Shown here in pieces: positions 1-9,456 of a stretch of DNA of 29,721 nucleotides. The notes beneath the pieces were generated by a model that worked only from the letters and a program-made list of their open reading frames with translations, was not told the DNA's origin and did not search any database. Position 1 is the stretch's first letter, and each line of letters begins with the position of its first letter. Where the stretch lies: NCBI GenBank assembly GCA_015680685.1, contig MNCI01009026.1:1333-31053 (forward strand). The letters are read 5' to 3'. Both the position numbers and the translations under genes were made by a program. The stretch is from Gnetum montanum (taxonomy: Eukaryota; Streptophyta; Gnetopsida; Gnetales; Gnetaceae).

Positions 1-183
1 AGTTTGAGGAACTTAGTACAAAAATTATATCTTAACATAATAAGAAAATTAGTAAGTGACAAAAGAAATATAATTATCACAATATTGCATAACCTACCAA
101 CTCAAGGCATTCTTATGAACACTCTTCATAGTAGCAATTCAAGATTTATGAACACTTCAACAAGGACAACTTATAGCAAATGA
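1..183 (+). pseudogene. Probable exon of an unrecognised host gene (left part)
   Basis: Frame 1 is open from the first base to a TGA at 181-183, about 60 codons, which is notable in AT-rich sequence. The translation has a mixed, protein-like composition (it contains LHNLPTQGILMNTLHSSNSR) rather than low-complexity residues. The window edge cuts its 5' end. No clear splice donor is visible at its 3' end, so the donor is either mutated or the exon ends earlier. I group it with the pieces at 430-545, 640-795 and 26694-28740 because all lie on the plus strand and flank element A. I do not recognise the product. Confidence 0.42.
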
Positions 184-429
184 AGTTATAATAACCTATT
201 ATAAAAAATGTTTTATAAATAATAAACAAGCCCTATGGCCTATTATGGTTATTGTTTATTCTTACTTCCATGTATTTTCTAACTGTTTCATACTCAAAAA
301 ATGAAAAAAATATGTTACATAAGTTGTATACCTTCACTGAATTACTTTTCAATAAAACTCTCTCATCTCCAAAATTCATATTCATTCCATTGATAAATTA
401 ACAAATAAATCATTGGATAATATCTCTAG
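184..429 (+). other. AT-rich presumed intron of the host pseudogene
   Basis: This stretch has stops in all plus frames and no protein-like reading. It ends in a pyrimidine-containing tract and an AG at 428-429 that fits a splice acceptor for the next open segment. Confidence 0.35.
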
Positions 430-545
430 TGTCTTTTGTAAAAACTTGATTTGGTATTTGGATAGTCTTCCACTACGCACTTAATATTTTAAAGTTACAA
501 TAGATAGTATATTATGGCTAAATCACTATCATGAAGAGATATATG
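430..545 (+). pseudogene. Probable internal exon of the same host gene
   Basis: A 116-base segment is bounded by an acceptor AG (428-429) and a strong donor GTAAGA (546-551). Its reading frame is open apart from one TAA and gives a protein-like stretch containing IWYLDSLPLRT and DSILWLNHYHEEIYG. Splice boundaries of the right type on both sides of an open frame are the main evidence. The in-frame TAA marks it as decayed. Product unrecognised. Confidence 0.48.
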
Positions 546-639
546 GTAAGAAATTCCATGTTAAATATTAGATAGTAGCAAAAGTTACAAGTATATCAAT
601 GTAAAATATTTGTCTATAATACACAAATTACATGGCCAA

Positions 640-795
640 AGCAATACCTTTTCAAAATTTAAAATTCAATCAATGTGACCTCTATAACATGTGAGAAATA
701 ATAGTTCAAAAAATACTCAATTGCAAAGAAGGAAAGTTTGTATAGAATTATTAATGGATAGCATTTCATCAAAAACAATTGTTTAAACTTTCTCT
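640..795 (+). pseudogene. Probable exon remnant directly interrupted by element A
   Basis: A plus-strand frame running to the element A junction reads as protein-like (it includes NLKFNQCDLYNM and EIIVQKILNCKEGKFV) with three stops. Joined across the insertion it continues for a few codons to about 26610 before stops appear. The exact exon start is unclear. Element A therefore inserted in or at the edge of an exon of a gene that may already have been dead. Confidence 0.38.
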
Positions 796-2136
796 TGTAA
801 CGACGGAAAATGTCAATTGCTAGAAACACCGAGAGGATTTCCATGTACACAGTTTCAACCCCAGATCTGTGCGAGGGTCATGCTAGAGAAAATGAATCCA
901 AGGTGCCCTGAACGGTCTTGTCGATCAAACAGGAACTTACTTAGTCAGTAAATTTGTTAACGATCGTGTAACAAGATGAAAATTTGATGTGCGAACATAA
1001 TACCAATTGATGAGAAAAACAAGATCTACTCCAAGATCAGATCTTGAAGGCAATGAAAACGATGTAAACTATGCAAAACGACTGTAAAAATCAATGTAAA
1101 TAGGATGCAATGAATCAAATTTAGAAAATGCAGGATCCCAAGATCTAGGATCTATCTTATGGACAAATATGATGAATACAATGGGATTTGCAAGCGGACT
1201 CCAGTTTGGACAAAGTATACGCCACCAACAAGAAGCTATTTAGAGATTAAACAAGCAAAAGGCCAATCTACCTTGTTCACTTGCCAATCTAGGCACAAGG
1301 GAGTCAAGCTCGAAGCACAATGTTCACTAACTTGCAATATCTAGCCAAAAAGCTTCTCTCTATCACCGTCGATACTCTTACCAACTTTCGTCAACTGCCT
1401 CAAATTTTTCGACCTCTTTTTGTTACCAACTCTTTTTTGTATCTTCACTAACTCACCAACCAATTAACCTTTTTTGCCAACCCTTTGAGCATTGTCCGTC
1501 GGGGTATTTATAGGATTAGGGTTAGGAGAAGAACGCGGTTTAGATGAAGTGTGTCCTAGGCTCGTAGAATGTCATTGACCTGGCGTGCTGCAGCTGAAGC
1601 TTGTGATGCTATGCTATGTTACTCTCTGAAGCATAGCATAGTGTAACCACCCTCAAAAAGAGAAGCAATTTTTAACCTTGTCTTTCGCATTGAAGGATTT
1701 CAAGATCTTCAATGAAAAAGAATAGACTATCTCGCAGCTACGCTGCAATATGCTGGGAAGCGTATCATGGCGTAATGACTGCTACTATTTGAATTTTGCT
1801 ATCCTTGTTGTGGCGATTATATCAACTGTGCTATTTGCATTACACTATGACGTGGCATAACATGCAAAAAGTTAAAGTTTTGAAACATGGTTAACTTGCA
1901 AAGTTGAAGTGTTATCACCGTGCATTTCTTGTTTTGTTTTGTCCTCCTGAAGTCTGCTACGCTGAGCTGCATAGCGTAGCGTAGTAGGTCCTCAGCTGAA
2001 AAAAACTTCCTGAGATGTGCAACTATTTTTGGTGCTTCCATCACTTGGATGTCTTGATGTTGCACTTGTGGGAATCCTTGCCTAAACTTCGAGACTTTGC
2101 TGAATCATCGAGGTCTTGAAATTTCACGGTGTTTCA
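796..2136 (-). repeat. 3' LTR of element A
   Basis: The 1341-base copy matches 25253-26597 over its full length. On the element strand it begins TGAAACACCGTG at 2136 and ends GTTACA at 796. It contains a minus-strand TATA box (CTATAAATACCCC, about 1503-1515). It also carries several inverted repeats built from CTATGCTACGC-like motifs around 1600-1640 and 1960-1985. No coding capacity is apparent; short open frames here are chance. Confidence 0.92.
1503..1515 (-). promoter_or_regulatory. TATA box copy in element A 3' LTR
   Basis: The minus strand reads CTATAAATACCCC, close to the plant TATA consensus. The same sequence is conserved in the 5' LTR (25944-25957), where it would drive the element. 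Confidence 0.6.
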
Positions 2137-2202
2137 ATGGCCCCTCTTTGTTGACGTTTGGAGGGCTTGCTCGAGAGACGTCAACAAAGAATGCGAAACA
2201 CC
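2128..2202. other. Stem-loop enclosing the polypurine tract and LTR edge (element A)
   Basis: Two nested inverted repeats are present. GGTGTTTC (2128-2135) pairs with GAAACACC (2195-2202), and CTTTGTTGACGT (2146-2157) pairs exactly with ACGTCAACAAAG (2178-2189) around a 20-base loop. The outer arm includes the first bases of the LTR, and the polypurine tract lies in the asymmetric internal part. The same arrangement recurs in element B. Confidence 0.7.
2137..2149 (-). promoter_or_regulatory. Polypurine tract of element A
   Basis: The minus strand reads AAAGAGGGGCCAT immediately before the LTR start TGAAACACC. This is the plus-strand DNA priming site. It is almost identical to the tract of element B at 14837-14849. 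Confidence 0.85.
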
Positions 2203-3219
2203 ATAGAGGTAAAGACACCAACATCGTTCGTCAACTATTGCTCAGATGTTGCTTTGTCAAACCTAGAAGTGTGAAGGTTCGGAGCATAAGGAATAGAAGA
2301 GGGATTTTACAAGTATGAGAAAGAGAGGTTTGGGGAAGACTCAGGTGTGATCAGGATACCACAAACATGTTTATTAGATAAATTCTCGCTGGTGTTTTCA
2401 CGAGAGGTTACGTTGTTGCACTGTATATGTGGGACTTGCCTGGGCGAGTTGTGTTACACCCATATGGCCTAGATGAGTTGCGTTTCATCCATTTTTCCTG
2501 GCTTTTCCTACTTTTTTTTTTGCCTATAGATCCATTCCATGAGGCAAGTTGTGTTATGCCAGTTCATGGACATGATGGTTATCATGTGCGAAAGGCTTCT
2601 TGTACATTTACATCTTTTGTACAAACAGGAAGAGTAAGTAAGGGTAGTTTCAAGGATAAGAGAGGGAAAAAGTAAGGTAAGGTGTCTAGAGGGGAAAGGC
2701 AGGGTCTGCACTCCCAAGTAGTCAGGCTAGTCCGAGCAACCACGTCGGAACGTTGTGAGGCCTCACCCTCCTAGTGAATGCATCTTTGAATAACATTGTT
2801 GTAACAAGTAACCTGCAAAACGTAACAAAGAACAAAGAACAAAATCAACTGTCCTAACCGCTGGGGAGGCTATTGAAACAAATGCCAGCTAAAGCAGAAA
2901 TGGGAGTGCACCATAAAAAGGGGACCATAGCAAAAAAGGCAAGGGTCCCTCTGTTGTCACCGTAGCTCAGGAATTTTTTGTTGACAGCCAGGTTCATCTT
3001 ATCCATCTGACTAGGCAAAGAGCCAGTTAGATGAATCTGAGAAGCGAGACCTTGATGGCGGCGATGGCTGGAGACAACCAAGGCTATGGGTGACCATAGT
3101 TTCCTTAGGGCTCCAACTGGCGATGCTAACCTCGGGAGCTGCAATTGCTGATCGATAGTTGTGGCGGCATCTTCAAGGGGTCAGTAGTATGTCCTTCGGC
3201 ATATCCGAGGAATCAGTAG
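2203..3219. other. 3' noncoding region of element A
   Basis: This region lies between the polypurine tract and the tandem spacer repeats. It holds a few short open frames on both strands, the longest 96 codons on the minus strand at 2854-3144. None has recognisable domains or a counterpart in element B. I see no convincing gene. Confidence 0.5.
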
Positions 3220-3600
3220 AATGTTGGGGGGTAGCGGTTTAAAGTCTAGGTAGACCTAAGTATGCTAGTTTTACATCGTAGCAGATGGTGGAAGAGCTAG
3301 TTTATGGTCGTAGCAGACCTTGTTGTGGGTGTCAGGTTTGTGTCGTGACCCAGGGACAAGTCTGTTCTGGTTTAACATCTCAGCAGATGGATGCTTACCT
3401 TGCCAGTTTTACGTTGTGGCAGATGGTCGAAAGCTTTGCTAGTTTAGCATCATGACGGATGTGTGCAAAAAATTCCAATTTTACGTCGTAGTGGACGTGT
3501 ACAACACTGCCAGTTTTACATCGTAGCAGACGTTCATTACAGCACTACCAGTTTTACGTCATAGTGAACATTTATTACCTTGCGTTCTAGTCGAGCTAAC
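3220..3600 (-). repeat. Imperfect tandem spacer repeats downstream of integrase
   Basis: About seven diverged copies of a unit carry the core CAGTTTTACRTCGTAGCAGACG on the plus strand, for example near 3269, 3406, 3474, 3509 and 3548. Spacing is irregular, about 35-70 bases. Related cores occur at 7160-7450, 20990-21150 and, in element B, at 13250-13710. No protein reading runs through it. Confidence 0.65.
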
Positions 3601-3602
3601 GT

Positions 3603-4696
3603 TTAAATGTGGTACTGCTTTAGGTACATATAATTCACCAGGTTTGCAAGCTTGTTGTCGTTGATGTCTGCTAGCCTGAATGCTTTGTTGTCATATGCGT
3701 TGACAACCAAGAAGGGGCCTTCCCAGCTTGCAGATAATTTTCTCACTGGTTCACAAATAGCTTTAAGGACCAAGTCTCCTTTCTTAATCAGTCACTGATG
3801 CAGGTTACGATGATGCTTCTGCTTTTGCCTATCTAGATATTTTTTGATGCTGATAAGTGTCTAGATGCACTTCTCCTCCACTGAGTCTAGATCCACGATC
3901 CTGGACTCATTGTGTTGAGTCTCATTTATAATTGTGGTGAGAACCATCCGTAGTGAGGGAACCTATAGTTCAAGGGGAAACACTGCTTCAAATCTATAGA
4001 CTAGGCTATATGGTGTCCTACCCGTAGCTGTTCTTCATGTCGTACGATAGGCCCATAGCACGTAGAGAATTTGCTCAGCCATCGTTTCCTGTTGCTGTTG
4101 AGCATCTTTTTCAGTAACTTGATAAACACCCTATTTGTTGCTTCTACTTGACCATTTGCTTACAGGTAATATGGTGAGGAAAAATATTGCTTAATACCAA
4201 GGTTATTGCAGAAAGATTTGGTTTCGGTACTACTAAATTGTGGCCCATTGTCAGTCACAATAGTCATGGGAAGCCCAAACCTTGTTACTATGTTATCCAA
4301 GATAAAATGGCAAACTTGTTGAGATGTAGTCTTTAGTAGGGGAATAGCCTCGATCCGTTTTTTGAAGTACTTAGTGGCAATGATAATGAAACTGTGTCCT
4401 ATGGAAGACTTAGGCATTATGGGACCTATGATATCTAGCCCCCATCATTGGAATGACCAAGTGATCTATGTGGTATGCAACTTAGTTGGTGACACGTGTA
4501 TTAGATTTGCATAACGTTGGCATGTGTCACATGTCTTAACTTTGGTAAAGAAATCTCGTTCCATGTACGACCAGTAATACCCTAAGCATCTGATTTTAGT
4601 GGCCACGACTCGCGGGGCTATGTGTCCTCCACATAGTCCCTCATGGACTTCGCTAACTATCCTTTGCCCTTGGTCGTTATTAACGCAGGTTAACAA
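3603..4696 (-). pseudogene. Integrase region of element A pol
   Basis: The integrase begins with an HHCC zinc finger (VHEGLCGGH ... CDTCQ) in 4696-4466. In the catalytic core WGLDIIGP supplies the first Asp, VTDNGPQF the second, and ANGQVEATNRV the Glu, so the DDE triad is still readable. The C-terminal part (GDLVL ... SWEGPFLVV ... AFRLAD) resembles the GPY/F domain. Decay includes stops in the core and C-terminal parts and a frameshift near 4080, after the catalytic Glu. The role would be strand transfer of the element DNA into the chromosome. Confidence 0.85.
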
Positions 4697-4951
4697 TACC
4701 CCATTAAAGGAACGCCTACATAGATTATTGTCTCTAATGATGATGTATTACCTGGCATGCTTGCAGATTATGTCCTTTTGTGTAGATGTTAACTCGTGTG
4801 GTGGTTCACCACGTAGAAGGTAGGTTTTAATGTTGTCATACCATTCTAGCATTCCTTCCATACTTAAAGAAAAGATTTGCATCACTTGGATGATAAGATC
4901 TATACATTCCATCATTAAAGTGGGCAAGGTGGTAAACAAATGTGGTGGCAT

Positions 4952-5329
4952 GTTTAAAGCTAGCATAGCTAGTGCATTAGCTACAGTGTTCTCACTACGT
5001 GGCATGTGTCGGATGTCAATCATTATAAATTGCTTCAGAAGGTCTTTAGCCATATCACAATAGGATTGTAGATGCACGACTTTGCAGGCATAGAATTTTG
5101 TGATCTGATTGACAATGAGCATTAAATCACCTTGGATTGCCACGTGTTGAACATTCAATTCTCTAGCTGCTAACAGTCCCCCAAGGAGCCCCTTGTATTC
5201 TACCACATTGTTCGTACAGGGAAACGCCAGGCAGTAAGCCAATGAGTGAACATCCCCAGGGGAAAATGTGATGACGGTGGAGGCACTGCCACCTCTAGTA
5301 GTTAAAGCTTCATCAAAGTGTAGTGTCGC
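4952..5329 (-). other. Second (archaeal-type) RNase H domain of element A
   Basis: This domain is about residues 97-222 of the open frame 5617-4748. Family landmarks in order are LHFDEALTTRGGSA (first acidic block), TNNVVEYKGLLGGLLAA (catalytic Glu), IQGDLMLIVNQI (catalytic Asp) and HMPRSENTVANALAMLA (final block). The last block is normally ADALA; here Asp is replaced by Asn, which would remove a metal ligand. A second RNase H of this type after the RT-linked one is known from Tat-lineage plant gypsy elements and supports that placement. Confidence 0.82.
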
Positions 5330-7079
5330 TTCGAGGCCTGTTGATATAGGGCTTAAACTATGTACATGTTCGTATGGAAATTCAAGATCTATCGTCGCCT
5401 GATCGTTAACAGGTGATGCTACAAGTTGGTTGGCTATCGCTTGGCCTTTCATAGAAGATTGGCCAACATAGTGTAAGTCAAATTTTGCTATGATGGCTTT
5501 CCACCAGGCTATCTTACTACTCTCGTATAAATTGTTTGTGATTGCCCATAGAATGTTGTTCTTGCAAATTATATTAACCTGGCTGATCAAAAGATAGTGT
5601 CTACATTTCTTGAGCACAAACCAATGCCAAGTAGTTATGCTCTACTTCATTGTAGCTCGTTTCGTATGCAAATAGAGTGTGACTTAGATAATAGATGGGG
5701 ATTTCCAACCCATCGTCCCTCTTTTGACACAACAACGTAACTATGGACATATCTGAATTTGCCAGGTAGATGTAGAAGGGCTGATCCCTTTGTGGCGGGA
5801 AAATCGTTGGCAAATGTAACAGCTCTTTCTTTAAGTCATCAAAAGCATGCTGATAGTCCTTGGTCCATTTGAATTTAACCCCCTTCTTTAGTAGATGTTG
5901 CATGGGGCATAACTTGTCTATCAACTTTGAGATGAACCTTCTGATAAACTGTAACCTACCTTGCAACCCACGTAGTTCTTTGAGGTTTTTAGGCAATGCC
6001 AGGTCAATGATGGCCCTAACCTTGTCAAGGTCAACTCGTATGCCAACATTCGATACTACAAACCCAAACATGCATCCGATTTTGACTTTGAACACACATT
6101 TTCTTGGGTTGAGTCATAGGTCGTGCCTGAGACATTGTTTAAGGATTAACTCTAAATTCCTTGGGTGATCTATCGACTTCCTAGATTTAATAGCTATGTC
6201 GTCTACGTAGTCATTCAATCTCTCTAAGAGATAATCACTAAAAATATACATCATGACATGTTGATAAGTTGCTCCAACATTTTTTAGCCCAAAAGGCATC
6301 ATGGTATAATAGAAAGTTCCCCAGGGGATTATGAAAGTTGTAGTTAGTTAATGTTCTAGGTTGATATAGATTTGATTGTATCCCGAAAACCCATCCATAA
6401 AGGATAGTAAAGCATGTTTAGCTGTTGTGTCGATAAGTTGGTCAATACTCAGTAATGGAAAATTGTCTCTAATCATTGCCTTGTTCAGATTGTGGAAGTC
6501 TATACAGATGCGTATTCCTCCCATTTTCTTTGAAATGAAAATGATGTTTGATACCCAATCTGAGTAATCAACCACGCGGATGAAACCAACTTGATATAGC
6601 TTAGTGATTTTTCCATGCACTCCTAGCATGATTTTGGGCTTAATCTTCCGTGCTCTCTGTTTAACCACTTTGATACGCAGGTCTAACACAATGTTGTGCT
6701 GTATTAGTCATGGGTCTAAACCCAGCATGTCCTTGTACGACCATGTGAACACCGCAACGTTATCTTGGACAACTTGAGACATGTCGTTCTGTGTTTGTTG
6801 ATCAAGGAGAGAACTGACCTTCAGAGTTTTGCTTTCTCCTTTGTGTGTAACCATAGAGATCTCAGTGATGGGATCCTTGGTCACATCACCAGCCTCTAGG
6901 TCTAGGGTTTGGGCCAAATGTTTTGGCCATTCTAGGGATACTTCCAAGGCTGCTATGGTTATGTCACAAGAGGAGGAGTCAGTTCCTATCATTGCAAGAT
7001 TAGGCTATCTAAAGGTTTCCTCGTATGGGCCTGTTAGGGCTAGGGGTGCAAGCAAAGCTTTGTCCATTTGCAAATTGAC

Positions 7080-7105
7080 CTGCAAAACCACCAAGAAAGG
7101 AAGTA
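7080..7105 (-). other. Candidate splice acceptor upstream of RT
   Basis: On the minus strand a pyrimidine-rich run ends in TTGGTGGTTTTGCAG at 7080, followed by the first pol codons GTC AAT TTG. The in-frame sequence upstream contains a TAA at about 7109, so pol needs either splicing or frameshifting to be joined to gag-protease. Ogre elements are known to splice an intron between protease and RT. The matching donor after A's protease (about 21330) was not identified with confidence. Confidence 0.4.
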
Positions 7106-7572
7106 GTTAAGTTGTTTTTGTCAGCATCGTGAAATGATACAAGGCTTTAGAGGTACATGTCAAAAAGGCTGTTAGTTTAAGGTCTTAGAGAACCATTATA
7201 ATATACAGATTTTGTAAGAAAAAAGCAAGCAAGAAAGGTTTCCTAGGTGCTAGCTTAAATTCCTCACGGACTATGGCTAAAAGTATAATGTGGTGTGTCT
7301 AGTGCAGCAAAACAGCTAGTTTAGGATCTTTGCCGACTGTAGTTAATGTGATCGGATTACGAGACAATAAGCTGTGCATTAGTTTAGGGTCTTTTCAAAT
7401 CATAATTAATGCGATATCTACGAGATTAATGGCGTGATCTTTACACTTCATGTCCAAATGACATTACTGCACTTTGGGAAGGTTCCGCGTTGATCGGGAA
7501 TGAAAACAACAATTTTTCACCATCACGCTTATAAGTAGATGGTTCATCCTCAAGGTAAACTGCAAGCATAGC
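7106..7572. other. Spacer between RT and element B with repeat motifs
   Basis: This is noncoding on both strands. It has two tandem copies of about 61 bases beginning AGTTTAGGATCTTTGCC (7319) and AGTTTAGGGTCTTTTC (7381), plus a related AGTTTAAGGTCTTAGAG near 7171. They resemble the spacer repeats elsewhere in A. The right part carries the TATA-like site and a donor-like AAGGTAAAC near 7552. Confidence 0.5.
7530..7537 (+). promoter_or_regulatory. Candidate TATA box for the antisense gene
   Basis: TATAAGTA lies on the plus strand about 35 bases before the insertion point of element B. With B removed, it sits just upstream of the antisense multi-exon gene at 16600-20880 and in the right orientation. 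Assignment rests on position only. Confidence 0.35.
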
Positions 7573-8278
7573 TGAAACACCACAAAATTTTACCTCAACA
7601 CTTTAAAACGAGAACAATTTAGAGCCTCTCGAGTCTTGAGAAGAAAACTCTTGACTACAATGTGGAACTCAAGCCAGTTTGCCCATACTGTAAGGCTAGC
7701 TTACTCCCAGCGTGAGTGACTCAAAACAACCTCAAAACAGTGTTAAAATGGCCTGATTTTGAAGGTACAAGTCACCCTAAAGGTCCACTAATGGTTACCC
7801 CAGGTTCCCAGCCCTCAGAATCCTGATTCCAGGCTTGAAAATACACTATTTTCACAGGTCACATCCAGGTCATGCCCAGGTCACGCTGGGGTCATGTTGG
7901 AGCGTGAGCCCAGTGTGACCAAATAGAAACTGGTCCAAATAGGTAGTCCCAAGCACAATTTCAGCATCAACTCAGCTCCTAAGGACAAGTAATAGTTCTA
8001 CTTGTTAATAGGCTCCAAGAAAATCAAAGTTCAGATGTGAAATGACATTTTGGCTTGTTTATGCCTTGGTCACGCCCAAGTCACACTGGGGTCATGCTGG
8101 AGTCATGCTGACAGCGTGAACCCAACGTGAGTTACCAAAATGGGTCAAATCAAGTACAAACAGGCTCAAAATTAGCATCTAGGTGGCCCCCAAGGGCAGG
8201 AAACAATTACACTTTAAGGAAAAGCCTCAAAAATCAAGATTTGATGCAAAATGAATCATTTCAGTCAACTCACACCCA

Positions 8279-8299
8279 GCTCATGCTGACAGCGTGAGC
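8279..8299. repeat. Palindrome in element B 5' LTR
   Basis: GCTCATGCTGACAGCGTGAGC is a near-perfect inverted repeat with one G-T mismatch. It recurs in the 3' LTR at 15504-15524, and related half-sites lie elsewhere in the LTR. The core GCTCACGCTGA also appears in the leader repeats at 9457-9830. Confidence 0.65.
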
Positions 8300-8974
8300 T
8301 ACCAAAAGTGGCCTAGAGCATTTCAGACACACACTGAAGACATGCCAGGGCAAGATCAACTCATGCTGATAGCCTTGATGAAACAAAAAAAACATTTTAA
8401 ATCGCCATAGAACCTATTAAATCAACGTCCTACAGTAGTCGATCCAAGAGACCATGAAGTTCCAAGCGAGCCAGAGTCAAATATGAATTGTAAATTCATT
8501 ATAAATTTTCATTGTAAGCTTCATCATTCATGATCTTGTCAAGCTCTTACGCTACTTCCATGAGCATAAGCTAGCTTACGTTGTAAGATACAATGCACCT
8601 GGTCTAAAACGCGGTTGCCCACGTACGCCTGTCGCGCGATGGATTTTTCTCTCATCTCGCAGCCATCAATCCCATTCAATCTAACTCTCAAGCCTAGAAA
8701 AATGTACAAATACCCTGTTCATTGACATAAACGAGGTTGGAAAAATTTGAAGTAGAAAAATAAGCAATCCTGAGCCTAGATGCATGTGATTCCCAACACC
8801 TGTAAACACCTCGCATCGGAGCTTAACGTTTGACTTGCAAACGCAACTATGTTTTGACCGGTGCACATCTTGTTGATTAATATAGCATTATTCATTATTT
8901 TCCATCCATTGTCCTGTGCTAATTTATTGTTTGCATTGTTCCATTTCATTGCATGTTCCTACATATACTCTATT

Positions 8975-9095
8975 TATGTTTACGTTTCGTTACATTTTGT
9001 TACGTTTTGTTATGTTTTGTTATGCTCTGTTACGTTTTGTTATGCTCTGTTATGTTTTGTTACGCTCTATCACATTTTATTATGTTACATTATTT
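8975..9095 (+). repeat. T-rich tandem array near the end of the B 5' LTR
   Basis: A unit of about 10 bases, TTACGTTTTG alternating with TTATGCTCTG, is repeated some ten times and lies about 210 bases before the LTR end. The equivalent array in the 3' LTR is at 16205-16315 and is richer in CG. Long open frames across it are products of the repetition, not genes. Confidence 0.75.
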
Positions 9096-9312
9096 TCTTT
9101 GATTTACGTTTGTGACAATAACCCCAGTGCAGGCAACAGTGTACGCTCAGGGAAATCCTTGGTTGATTTGCGCGCAAACCATCCAAGGCACTCTGCCTTC
9201 ATTTTTCCAGCTTGCCCTCGCGCAAAGGTAGGGTCGTCTGTATCTCTTTGGAGGTCTTTTGATGTTCATTTTCCTTCAACCTTACGCCAGCAATTTCGGA
9301 TAGTACAGAAAA

Positions 9313-9329
9313 TGGTGCTAGAAGGAGGG
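9313..9329 (+). promoter_or_regulatory. Primer-binding site of element B (tRNA-Asn type)
   Basis: TGGTGCTAGAAGGAGGG lies five bases after the LTR end. It is complementary to a tRNA 3' end CCCTCCTTCTAGCACCA. From memory, plant tRNA-Asn(GUU) ends CCCTCCTTCTAGCG plus CCA, so the match is all but one base. Element A uses the same site. Confidence 0.8.
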
Positions 9330-9456
9330 CACCTGCTCACCATTTGAGAAAACCTTTAGTCGCCCCACAGTTCGAAATGTTGTGCTAATTAAGCGCTAAA
9401 ACCAAAACCCTCATTTACGCTGAGCCTATTCATGATAGGCTTGCTCACATTACAAA
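9330..9456 (+). other. Element B leader, proximal part
   Basis: Noncoding leader after the primer site. The end (about 9418-9456) holds a diverged partial copy of the 34-base repeat. Confidence 0.45.

Larger units (their letters stand above)
3603..7079 (-). pseudogene. pol: Element A pol: RT, RNase H, second RNase H, integrase (decayed)
   Basis: This encodes the enzymes that copy the element RNA into DNA and insert it. In order it shows a linker (6992-6708), reverse transcriptase with motif A LSFMDGFSGYNQ and the catalytic YVDD (NDYVDDIAIKS), the RT thumb, a first RNase H region (about 5900-5450), a second RNase H (4952-5329), the integrase zinc finger and core, and a C-terminal GPF-type domain ending with TAA at 3603. 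One frame runs from 7079 to about 5610, broken only by stop codons. I see two frameshifts, near 5610 and near 4080. A pyrimidine-rich splice-acceptor-like sequence ends at 7080, and the upstream frame is closed just beyond it. Gag and protease lie 14 kb away, beyond element B and an antisense gene. Confidence 0.88.
7573..9307 (+). repeat. 5' LTR of element B
   Basis: The 1735-base copy begins TGAAACACCACAAAATTT and ends GGATAGTACA. It matches 14850-16533 throughout, except that it has about 50 extra bases near 7900-7955 that the 3' LTR lacks. It contains several copies of a GGTCATGCTGG/AGCGTGAGCCC motif (7860-7920, 8060-8130, 8270-8300), a palindrome at 8279-8299, a weak TATA-like TACAAATACCC near 8705, and a T-rich tandem array at 8975-9095. 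Confidence 0.92.

Noticed and set aside
1515-1530. Telomere-like GGATTAGGGTTAGG
   Set aside because: Only about two imperfect units inside an LTR, and the other LTR has AGTAGGGTTTGG instead.
2854-3144. Minus-strand open frame of 96 codons
   Set aside because: Lies in the 3' noncoding region of element A, has no recognisable motif, and has no counterpart in element B.
4599-5063. Plus-strand open frames opposite integrase and RNase H
   Set aside because: They are antisense shadows of clearly identifiable pol domains on the minus strand.
8861-9347. Open frames of 84 and 143 codons across the T-rich array, rich in Phe, Cys, Tyr and Leu (also 16097-16477)
   Set aside because: They arise from the tandem decamer array in the LTR, and the overlapping frames encode similar low-complexity residues. 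No domain is visible.
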